NCBI GenBank assembly: GCA_026990815.1
Contig: JALXCS010000103.1
Span: 1 to 7,240, forward strand
DNA: 7,240 nucleotides
Source: Methylomonas sp.
GTDB taxonomy: Bacteria > Pseudomonadota > Gammaproteobacteria > Methylococcales > Methylomonadaceae
Reading direction: 5' to 3'
Of the stretch, positions 1-6,027 are shown piece after piece. Position 1 is the stretch's first letter. Every line of letters starts with the position of its first letter. The notes under the pieces were generated by a model. It was given only the letters and a program-made list of their open reading frames with translations, made no database searches and was not told the DNA's origin. The position numbers were made by a program, and so were the translations under genes.

Positions 1-794
1 CCGCTACGACTGAAAATAGCAGTATTGATGCCAACAACCTCACCATCAATATTGACGAGTGGACCACCGGAGTTTCCTGGATTTATGGCGGCGTCAGTCT
101 GAATAAAATCTTCATAATCATTAATGCCCAGTGTGCTCCTGCCTTTAGCGCTGACCACACCAACGGTTAGTGTGTGACTTAAGCCAAAAGGGTTGCCAAG
201 TGCCAACACCCATTCCCCTACTTCAAGTTTTGAAGAGTCGCCTAATGGGATTGCTGGGAGTCCGCTGGCCTTAATTTCAATGACGGCAACATCTGATTTT
301 GGGTCACGGCCAGTAATTTTAGCCGTATATTCTCGACCATTATTAAATTTAACACGAATTTTATCGGCATGATCTACAACATGATTGTTAGTCAGAATAT
401 AAGTTTTGTCTGAGAGAATGCCGTCTTTCACCCAAAATACAAAACCTGATCCTTGCCCCATAACATGTCTTTCTCCTTGAGGAGCTTGGAATTGTGGTGG
501 CTGTCCAGGTGGGAGCGGAGGTGTCCCAAGAAACTGGTCACCAAAAAAACGTCTGAAAAAATCATCACCAAAAGGTGGTTGGGCTCCATACGGAGGTTGA
601 AGTTGTGGAATTGTCTGAGTTGGTAATTTGGCTTCTACCTGAATAAATACCACGGATGGCGAAACTTTTTTTGCCACTGAGGCAAACGCCTTACTGGTTT
701 TACGCAAACTTTCGACACCGTTATCAAGGGCATACACGGGCAGTGAAATAAAACAGAACAGCAATATTAAACGCGCCATAAAATAAATATTCAT
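1..794 (-). CDS. degP: DegP/HtrA-type periplasmic serine endoprotease (partial, 3' end off the window)
   Basis: Translating the minus strand from the ATG at 794 gives 264 residues, open to the left edge. Residues 1-22 form a signal peptide (hydrophobic core LILLFCFISL, cleavage likely after VYA). The trypsin-like domain follows with the whole triad visible: His138 in TNNHVVD, Asp168 in SDVAVIE and Ser242 in NPGNSGGP. Between them lie the family landmarks GQGSGF and LGNPFGLSHTLTVGVVSA. Residues 57-113 are a long Pro/Gln/Phe-rich loop containing DDFFRRFFGDQF, matching the LA loop of DegP/MucD proteins. The family degrades or chaperones misfolded envelope proteins as oligomers; the expected C-terminal PDZ domains are not in the window. 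AAAGGAGA just upstream supports this start; Met6 (779) is the alternative. I see no clear sigma-E promoter. DegP versus DegQ/MucD cannot be settled from this fragment. Confidence 0.95.
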   Translation of the reverse strand, partial: MNIYFMARLILLFCFISLPVYALDNGVESLRKTSKAFASVAKKVSPSVVFIQVEAKLPTQTIPQLQPPYGAQPPFGDDFFRRFFGDQFLGTPPLPPGQPPQFQAPQGERHVMGQGSGFVFWVKDGILSDKTYILTNNHVVDHADKIRVKFNNGREYTAKITGRDPKSDVAVIEIKASGLPAIPLGDSSKLEVGEWVLALGNPFGLSHTLTVGVVSAKGRSTLGINDYEDFIQTDAAINPGNSGGPLVNIDGEVVGINTAIFSRS

Positions 795-1013
795 TTGGAA
801 TCTCCTTTAAATGGTTTTTTGCATAATCAGTTACTTAACAAATTGGCACTTATCGAGTTTTTGGAAGTGAACTGCGTAGCATGCATAGACATGATTTTCT
901 AAATATTGTTTCTTCAATCTGAGGTCTTTTTTTTTAATTACAAGTCCAAAATGAATTTTCTATTTTTTCGATTAATCCTGTAGTATTTAGGCGTTGAAAA
1001 AAATATTTTTATA

Positions 1014-2042
1014 ATGCGTTTAAAAGTTAATCAATTGCAAGCACATTTGGAAAAGAAGTTAGTACCGGTTTATTTAATCAGCGGTGATGAGCCGCTGCAA
1101 TTACAGGAAGCGGCAGATTCAGTAAGGCTGGCTGCCAGGAAACTGGGCTATGAAAATCGTGAAGTATTTTCAGTGGAAGCAAAGTTCAACTGGGTTGGTC
1201 TGTTAGAGTCGGCAGGATCGTTATCTATTTTTTCAGATCGAAAAATTATTGATTTACGAATGCCTTCGGCAAAGCCTGGAATAGAAGGGGCTAAAGTCCT
1301 CATAAAATATTGTGAATCGCCTCCACCTGATACCATATTAATCATTACGGCTGGTAAAATTGCAAAAGCCTCTGAGAAAGCCAGGTGGTTTCAAGTGGTG
1401 GAGAGTAGTGGTGTTGTTGTTCAGGTTTGGCCTTTGGATGGCCGAGACTTACTACAGTGGTTGCAACAAAGAATTCAAACTAAGGGACTGCATGCGGATT
1501 TAGTAGTCCTGAAGCTATTGATGTCTCGAGTTGAAGGTAATTTGCTCGCTGCCGCTCAGGAAGTAGAAAAGTTATATGTTCTCTATGGCGCAAAACGTTT
1601 AACAGAACAGGATGTGTTGGACGCAGTGGTTGATAGTTCTAGATATGATGTTTTCAAATTGATTGATAGTTTGTTAGCTGCACAAACGCAACGTGCAATC
1701 AGGATTTTGTATGGCTTAAAGGCTGAAGGTGTGCCTGAATCCATTGTGTTGTGGGTTTATACGCGGGAAGCGAGAACATTAATTAATATTAAAACAGCTT
1801 TATCACAGGGAGAAAGGCGTGATGCGGTGTTTAGGAAAAATCAGGTCTGGGGAAATCGACAAAAATTGGTAAATGATGCAATGCAAAGGCTTTCTTTACG
1901 TGATCTGGAGCAGGTTTTACTGTTAGCTGCTAAAGCGGATCGGCAAATTAAAGGCGAGCAGGTGGGGGATGTTTGGATGAGCTTTGAAGAGGTTTGTTTG
2001 GTTTTTTCTATGCCCCAGGCTTGCGGGGTTACAGAGCAGTAA
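1014..2042 (+). CDS. holA: DNA polymerase III delta subunit
   Basis: A 342-residue protein, the usual length for HolA. The delta subunit is the part of the clamp loader that opens the beta sliding clamp. It aligns by eye with E. coli delta along its length: PVYLISGDEPL at residues 18-28; the clamp-contacting Ile72-Phe73 in GSLSIFSDR, in the place of E. coli Leu73-Phe74; VEGNLLAAAQEVEKL in the lid region; EGVPESIVLWVYTRE; and VWGNRQKLVNDAMQRLS in the C-terminal collar domain. As expected for delta, no functional Walker A motif is seen. An in-frame TAG at 981-983 and the absence of other start codons after it fix the ATG at 1014. No Shine-Dalgarno sequence precedes it, only an A/T run. The gene usually found just upstream in gammaproteobacteria, lptE, is absent: upstream is divergent degP. 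No obvious terminator follows. Confidence 0.97.
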   Translation: MRLKVNQLQAHLEKKLVPVYLISGDEPLQLQEAADSVRLAARKLGYENREVFSVEAKFNWVGLLESAGSLSIFSDRKIIDLRMPSAKPGIEGAKVLIKYCESPPPDTILIITAGKIAKASEKARWFQVVESSGVVVQVWPLDGRDLLQWLQQRIQTKGLHADLVVLKLLMSRVEGNLLAAAQEVEKLYVLYGAKRLTEQDVLDAVVDSSRYDVFKLIDSLLAAQTQRAIRILYGLKAEGVPESIVLWVYTREARTLINIKTALSQGERRDAVFRKNQVWGNRQKLVNDAMQRLSLRDLEQVLLLAAKADRQIKGEQVGDVWMSFEEVCLVFSMPQACGVTEQ

Positions 2043-2150
2043 TATTGTTTTCAAAAAAACTGAACAGAAATGCGAAATCTAAACGACCAATAATTGGGAA
2101 GAAAATTCAAGCAAGTTATTGTTAAAGAAACGATTTAAGAATTTTCCGTA

Positions 2151-2179
2151 TTGACAATAAACAAACTCTAATGTAACGT
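2151..2179 (+). promoter_or_regulatory. Candidate sigma-70 promoter for the PEP-CTERM gene
   Basis: A perfect -35 hexamer TTGACA lies at 2151-2156. Seventeen bases further, the -10 position (2174-2179, TAACGT) matches TATAAT at only three of six bases, so the pair is lopsided and may need an activator. Transcription would start near 2186, just before a small dyad TCATG-ATTA-CATGA (2187-2200) and the Shine-Dalgarno AGAGGA (2206-2211). The call rests on the -35 element and position alone. Confidence 0.4.
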
Positions 2180-2216
2180 GGTAAGCTCATGATTACATGA
2201 ATTAAAGAGGATTAAT

Positions 2217-3047
2217 ATGAAAAAAATTATTTATTTAGGTTTGGCAGCAACTTTTGCCGGTTCAGCTATGGCTACGACATATGAGGTTGATTTATCTGGG
2301 TATCCCATTAGCGATGGTGTGCTTAATATTAACAAGCATGCGCCGGTAGCTGGTTACGTAGATCGCTTCTATTCCAAGTTTAATAACTCAACTGATCAAT
2401 TGAATGTGTCAATGACTTTGTCAGACTCATTGCCTGGAGGTGTGACATCCAGCCAATCTGGATTTGATTTTAAGGGTATCGGTGATGGGTTTTGGGTTGT
2501 TTTGACAGGTGGTCCAGGTCCTCAGAGTTCTGCAGCGAATGGCAAGTTTGCTGTTCTTTTGGGAGATGCTGCAACCCGTAAGGTTACCAGTTATGTGTAT
2601 GAGTTCACATCAAATACCTTTGAAGGTATTAATGATTTGGAAAATAGGACTCATATCGCTACTTTTGATAATGCCTTTGAGGTTGATAACTCCACAGCGG
2701 GTAAAACAACCTATAGCTTTGATATTGATGCATCAGATATCAATTCTTATAGCGGTTCTGGTGCCGGTAGTGATTGGATGGGCGTAGAGTATGGTGAAAA
2801 TATTGGTATTTGGGCACATCCTTTCAAATCAAATGAAGTGTCTTATAATGCTGATGGAAGCTTGGCTAATCTAGATATATTGTATGAAGGATGGTTTGAT
2901 ACACCACTAAACCCGACTGCTTCAGATCCGCTGGTTGATACTGTAATTGTTGCTCCGGATCCGGTGCCGGTACCCGCTGCGTTCTGGCTTTTTGCGACAG
3001 GTGTAATGGGTGTTTTTGGAATTCGAAGACAAAACAAAAAGTCTTAA
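2217..3047 (+). CDS. PEP-CTERM sorting domain protein, secreted, function unknown
   Basis: The 276-residue product has a signal peptide (MKKIIYLGLAATFAGSAMA, cleavage likely before TTYEV) and a C-terminal PEP-CTERM signal at 250-276: the VPVPAA motif, a hydrophobic helix FWLFATGVMGVFGI and the basic end RRQNKKS. Such tails are recognised and cut by an exosortase in the inner membrane of bacteria that make exopolysaccharide. The exosortase gene is not in this window. The mature body (20-249) has no cysteine, is rich in Gly, Ser, Asp, Asn and aromatic residues and looks all-beta. Notable segments are GDGFWVVLTGGPGP (about 89-102), GKFAVLLGDAATRKVTSYVYEF and GSDWMGVEYGENIGIWAHPF. I do not recognise an enzymatic domain. 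The start is supported by AAAGAGGA six bases upstream of the ATG. It sits alone between holA and convergent rpe, with its own likely promoter and terminator. Surface or matrix role is inference. Confidence 0.92.
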   Translation: MKKIIYLGLAATFAGSAMATTYEVDLSGYPISDGVLNINKHAPVAGYVDRFYSKFNNSTDQLNVSMTLSDSLPGGVTSSQSGFDFKGIGDGFWVVLTGGPGPQSSAANGKFAVLLGDAATRKVTSYVYEFTSNTFEGINDLENRTHIATFDNAFEVDNSTAGKTTYSFDIDASDINSYSGSGAGSDWMGVEYGENIGIWAHPFKSNEVSYNADGSLANLDILYEGWFDTPLNPTASDPLVDTVIVAPDPVPVPAAFWLFATGVMGVFGIRRQNKKS

Positions 3048-3063
3048 TATCGAGTGTTGAAAA

Positions 3064-3093
3064 TTAACCACCCAAATTAATTTGGGTGGTTAA
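3064..3093. terminator. Perfect 30-bp palindrome, likely bidirectional terminator
   Basis: TTAACCACCCAAATT (3064-3078) is followed at once by its exact reverse complement at 3079-3093. As RNA this folds into a 13-bp stem with a four-base loop. It lies 17 bp after the stop of the PEP-CTERM gene and 17 bp after the stop of convergent rpe, the classic place for a shared terminator. On the minus strand the hairpin is followed by TTTTC; on the plus strand by an AT-rich but not pure U tract, so termination of rpe may be the stronger of the two. Confidence 0.75.
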
Positions 3094-3110
3094 CGAATTT
3101 ATATATCACT

Positions 3111-3779
3111 TTAGGCTTTTGCCATCTCAGTCCGCATTTCATCAATAGTTTTCTTATAATCTCCCTTACCAAAAATTGCTGATCCTGCGACAAAAGTATC
3201 GGCGCCGGCTGCTTTGATGTCCCTGATATTATCTACCTTAACTCCGCCATCAATTTCCAGGCGAATATTGTAACCACTTTCATCAATTCTTGTTCTGACT
3301 TCACGTAATTTGTCCAATGCGCTTGGAATGAAGGATTGACCACCAAAACCAGGGTTCACTGACATTAAAAGAATCATATCCAGCTTGTCCATGACATAAT
3401 CCAAGTGGTCTAATGGTGTTCCAGGGTTAAAGACTAAACCAGCTTTACACCCTTGATCTTTAATAAGTTGCAATGTTCTGTCAATATGAATAGAACCCTC
3501 TGGATGAAACGTTATATAACTGGCGCCTGCTTTGGCAAAATCAGGGATAATCCGATCAACTGGTTCAATCATTAGATGTACGTCTATGGGTGCTGTTACG
3601 CCATGTTTTCTAAGCGCATCACAAACTAAAGGACCAATAGTCAAATTTGGAACAAAATGGTTATCCATTACGTCAAAATGTACAACATCCGCACCTGCAG
3701 CCAAAACATTATCGACCTCTTCTCCAAGACGGGCAAAATCGGCAGACAGGATAGAAGGTGCAATCCAATTTTCATTCAT
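3111..3779 (-). CDS. rpe: Ribulose-phosphate 3-epimerase
   Basis: The 222-residue product interconverts D-ribulose 5-phosphate and D-xylulose 5-phosphate, in the pentose phosphate pathway and, where present, the Calvin and ribulose monophosphate cycles. It has the full TIM-barrel signature: APSILSADF with Ser9; HFDVMDNHFVPN with metal ligands His34 and Asp36 plus Met38; DVHLMI with metal ligand His68; NPGFGGQSF (142-150), the phosphate-side loop; and LEIDGGV with Asp177, the catalytic acid/base. FVAGSAIFG near the C-terminus is the second phosphate loop. Length is normal for the family. The ATG is preceded by AGGA at eight bases' distance and a TATAAT element further up. Here it stands alone, without the gph/trpE neighbours seen in many gammaproteobacteria, and converges on the PEP-CTERM gene. 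Confidence 0.98.
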   Translation of the reverse strand: MNENWIAPSILSADFARLGEEVDNVLAAGADVVHFDVMDNHFVPNLTIGPLVCDALRKHGVTAPIDVHLMIEPVDRIIPDFAKAGASYITFHPEGSIHIDRTLQLIKDQGCKAGLVFNPGTPLDHLDYVMDKLDMILLMSVNPGFGGQSFIPSALDKLREVRTRIDESGYNIRLEIDGGVKVDNIRDIKAAGADTFVAGSAIFGKGDYKKTIDEMRTEMAKA

Positions 3780-3810
3780 TTCTTTATCCTCGTAGTTTTA
3801 CAAATAATTC

Positions 3811-3839
3811 ATTATATCTTTTTTACATAGCCGCCTTAA
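3811..3839 (-). promoter_or_regulatory. Candidate promoter for rpe
   Basis: Read on the minus strand, a perfect -10 hexamer TATAAT lies at 3816-3811, with TTAAGG (3 of 6 matches to TTGACA) 17 bases upstream at 3839-3834. Transcription would begin about 25 bases before the rpe ATG at 3779, leaving room for the AGGA ribosome site. The region is AT-rich, so chance matches are a concern. Confidence 0.45.
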
Positions 3840-3903
3840 AATAAAACATCAGTTTTTTGGGGTGGAGATAATAGAATTGTGTTCTAAAAGATCCATTACG
3901 ATT

Positions 3904-3923
3904 TATAATTAGTGAATTTCACT
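3904..3923 (+). promoter_or_regulatory. Candidate -10 element with adjoining operator-like dyad, upstream of the thioredoxin-like gene
   Basis: TATAAT at 3904-3909 is a perfect -10 hexamer; no good -35 is found (GTTCTA at the 17-bp position). One base further lies the inverted repeat AGTGAA-T-TTCACT (3911-3923), which would overlap the transcription start. A dyad in that position is a usual site for a repressor, though no regulator can be named. A strong Shine-Dalgarno AGGAGAGG follows at 3937-3944. Confidence 0.4.
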
Positions 3924-3947
3924 TATTATCAGCTTTAGGAGAGGAAG

Positions 3948-4511
3948 ATGGCAGCAACTGAATCCGTAATGATGCCGCTAGGCACCAAAGCGCCAGACTT
4001 TAATTTGCCTGATACTATTTCTGGCTCGAATTATTCATTGCAAAATCTAAAGGGTGAAAAGGGGACAGTAGTTATGTTTATTTGTAATCATTGCCCTTAT
4101 GTTTTGCATATCAAGCGGCAGCTGATTGATATTGCACAGAAGTATTCCCAGAGCGGTATTAGTTTTATTGCCATAAGTGCTAATGACATAAAAAACTATC
4201 CTCAAGATGCGCCTGATAAAATGCAACAATTAATGGAAGAATGGGGGAATCCTTTTGCAGCATATTTGTATGATGAATCTCAGGATATCGCAAAGGCATA
4301 TCAGGCTGCCTGTACGCCGGATTTTTTTGTTTTTGATTCGGATTTGAAGTGCATTTATCGGGGACGTATGGATGCTTCTACCCCTAAAAATAATGAGCCA
4401 TTAACTGGGAATGATTTACGAAATGCACTGGATAATCTTTTGATGGGTCGGTCTGTTGATTCGAAACAGATTCCGAGCATTGGCTGTAATATTAAGTGGA
4501 AAGAAAAATAA
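3948..4511 (+). CDS. Thioredoxin-fold (AhpC/TSA-like) family protein
   Basis: A 187-residue cytoplasmic protein with no signal peptide. The N-terminal GTKAPDFNLPD (12-22) is the usual opening of the AhpC/TSA-thioredoxin superfamily. After a strand VVMFI comes the redox motif Cys46-Asn-His-Cys49 followed by PYV, then SFIAISAND, and the thioredoxin cis-Pro region CTPDFFVFD (122-130). The C-terminal PSIGCNIKWK (176-185) is, from memory, a hallmark of a widespread but poorly characterised thioredoxin family. Further cysteines occur at 122, 135 and 180. A thiol-disulfide reductase or peroxidase-like role follows from the fold; the substrate is unknown. The start has an excellent ribosome site (AGGAGAGG). 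The LeuB-like gene begins 44 bp after its stop with no terminator between, so the two are probably co-transcribed. Confidence 0.9.
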   Translation: MAATESVMMPLGTKAPDFNLPDTISGSNYSLQNLKGEKGTVVMFICNHCPYVLHIKRQLIDIAQKYSQSGISFIAISANDIKNYPQDAPDKMQQLMEEWGNPFAAYLYDESQDIAKAYQAACTPDFFVFDSDLKCIYRGRMDASTPKNNEPLTGNDLRNALDNLLMGRSVDSKQIPSIGCNIKWKEK

Positions 4512-4555
4512 ACTGCTTGCAAGATAGAATTTTTTTAAATAAGTAAAGGTAAATA

Positions 4556-5668
4556 ATGAAGACGTATAAAATTGCAGTATTGGCTGGGGATGGAATTGGG
4601 CCAGAAATAACTCGTGAAGCCATTAAAGTATTAAAATTGGTCGAGCAGCGAAACGAAATTTCCTTTGAATTACTTCCAGCTCCATTTGGAGGTTGCGCCT
4701 ATTTTGAAACAGGACACTCATTTCCCCAGGAAACCAAAGAAATATGCGATCAAGCGGATGCGATTCTAAAAGGGCCAATCGGATTAAGTCATGAAAAATC
4801 TAAAGCAATACCTGTTGATGAGCAACCTGAGCGTGGTGCATTATTGCCACTACGACGTCGATACAATACGTTTGCAAATTTTCGTCCAGTATATTTGCCC
4901 AAGGAGTTGGCTCATTTTTCACCGTTAAAACCTGAGATTATTGGTGATGGAATTGATTTAATCATGGTGCGTGAGTTGGTTGGTGGGCTTTATTTTGGAG
5001 AAAAACAAACAGGTATAAATGATGAGGGGCTTCGGTATGTAAAAGAAACTCTGGAATATGATGAGCGTCAAATCCGTCGTATTTTGCATGAAGGTTTTAA
5101 ATTGGCCCAGAAGCGAAAAAAAATACTTCACAATATCCATAAGAGCAATGTTCTTAAGTCTAGCGTACTATGGAACGAAATTTTGGAAGAAGTGGCCGAG
5201 GAATATTCCAATGTTGAAGTGATTAATTTTTTAGTTGATGCCGCTGCTACTATGCTTTGTCTCAATCCAACCCAATTTGATGTGATGGTGATGGAAAATA
5301 TGTTTGGTGATATTTTGAGTGATCAAGGTGGCGGAATTCTCGGTTCCTTAGGGTTAATGCCATCAGCCTGTTTGGGTGATGAAAAGGCATATTACGAGCC
5401 ATCACATGGCTCAGCGCCAGATATTGCCGGTAAAAATATTGCCAATCCATATTCTATGATCGGTTCGGTGGCAATGATGTTGGAAAATAGCTTTGGCATG
5501 GATAAAGAAGCAAAAAATATATGGGCTGCAATGCAGAATGTTTTTGGAGAAGGGTATTCAACCGCTGATCTTTCTAAATCAGGAAGTGGAGTTAAAATGA
5601 TTAATACTGATCAGTTTGGCAATAAGGTGGTGGAGGCGCTAGTTAAGATGCCAATTACGAAATCTTAA
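4556..5668 (+). CDS. Isopropylmalate/isocitrate dehydrogenase family protein (LeuB-like)
   Basis: A 370-residue NAD-dependent beta-decarboxylating dehydrogenase. LeuB oxidises 3-isopropylmalate in leucine synthesis. Family signatures are complete: LAGDGIGPE (9-17); QPERGALLPLR (90-100), identical to E. coli LeuB; FRPV with Arg110; RELVGGLYFG with Arg139 and Tyr146; HKSNVL with Lys196; Asp228; NMFGDILSDQGG with metal ligands Asp252 and Asp256; and the NAD-binding EPSHGSAPDIAGKNIANP (281-298). All substrate and metal residues I can align are kept. It diverges elsewhere: the GGPKW loop is replaced by KGPIGLSHEK, the DNATMQL segment by DAAATML, and the stretch after the Tyr146 loop is remodelled. 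No leuA, leuC or leuD is nearby. It may be a LeuB paralog acting on another 2-hydroxy diacid. AAAGG lies upstream of the ATG; a strong terminator follows the gene. Confidence 0.9.
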   Translation: MKTYKIAVLAGDGIGPEITREAIKVLKLVEQRNEISFELLPAPFGGCAYFETGHSFPQETKEICDQADAILKGPIGLSHEKSKAIPVDEQPERGALLPLRRRYNTFANFRPVYLPKELAHFSPLKPEIIGDGIDLIMVRELVGGLYFGEKQTGINDEGLRYVKETLEYDERQIRRILHEGFKLAQKRKKILHNIHKSNVLKSSVLWNEILEEVAEEYSNVEVINFLVDAAATMLCLNPTQFDVMVMENMFGDILSDQGGGILGSLGLMPSACLGDEKAYYEPSHGSAPDIAGKNIANPYSMIGSVAMMLENSFGMDKEAKNIWAAMQNVFGEGYSTADLSKSGSGVKMINTDQFGNKVVEALVKMPITKS

Positions 5669-5770
5669 AAACAGGGTAATTTGTAAACCATATATTTATA
5701 TTCTTTAAATTATATTGCCAGTATAAACTTTCATTGTATTTGGCTACAATATTATTGGAGATAGTAAAGC

Positions 5771-5812
5771 AAGCCGCTTAGTTTTTTTACAAAAAACGGG
5801 CGGCTTTTTTTT
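5771..5812 (+). terminator. Rho-independent terminator of the thioredoxin/LeuB-like unit
   Basis: AAGCCGC (5771-5777) pairs with GCGGCTT (5800-5806), followed by a T run through 5812. Inside the loop, GTTTTTT (5781-5787) can pair with AAAAAAC (5791-5797), extending the helix. It lies about 100 bp after the LeuB-like stop codon. On the minus strand no U run follows, so it appears to serve the plus strand only. Confidence 0.88.
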
Positions 5813-6027
5813 AGATTCTTTTTTAGATAAAACGGATGCTTTTCTTAAAAAATTTAGAAAACCAGTATGTTTATGGATACTAAGTTAGTGGGATATTATA
5901 TTTATGAAGCGGATAGAAATCTGCTGTATATCAAGCATTCGCCAAGATAGTATTTGAATTCTTAAATTACTGTCAAGCCAATTTTGTTTTTTAACATCCG
6001 TTAAAATGAAGACATAAAAAATCGATC
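5813..6027. other. AT-rich intergenic gap with no supported gene
   Basis: With 5669-5770 and the terminator, this makes about 360 bp without a gene between the LeuB-like stop and the stop of the minus-strand chain-length gene. It holds one short ORF (5867-5950, 27 codons before the stop, no ribosome site), a weak AT hairpin TTTTAAC-ATCC-GTTAAAA (5989-6006) and a leftward promoter-like pair. No clear terminator for the chain-length gene is seen. Confidence 0.6.
5947..5976 (-). promoter_or_regulatory. Orphan leftward promoter-like sequence
   Basis: On the minus strand a perfect TTGACA (5976-5971) is followed after 18 bases by TACTAT (5952-5947), four of six matches to TATAAT. Transcription would start near 5940 and run left across the gap toward the terminator hairpin at 5771-5812, with no gene on that strand until rpe. 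It could drive a small RNA or be chance in an AT-rich region. Confidence 0.25.

Noticed and set aside
1148..1345. Minus-strand ORF inside holA
   Set aside because: A shadow of the holA reading frame with no family features. The same holds for the ORFs at 2509-2787, 2843-3037, 3532-3795, 4047-4229, 4958-5140 and 5262-5450.
2187..2200. TCATG-ATTA-CATGA dyad as a riboswitch or operator
   Set aside because: Only five base pairs in an AT-rich leader; too small to call without conservation data.
5867..5950. Short ORF of 27 codons in the gap after the LeuB-like gene
   Set aside because: No ribosome site, no recognisable product and an AT-rich setting where such ORFs arise by chance.
5989..6006. 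Hairpin TTTTAAC-ATCC-GTTAAAA as terminator of the chain-length gene
   Set aside because: The stem has one G-C pair and no U run follows on the minus strand.
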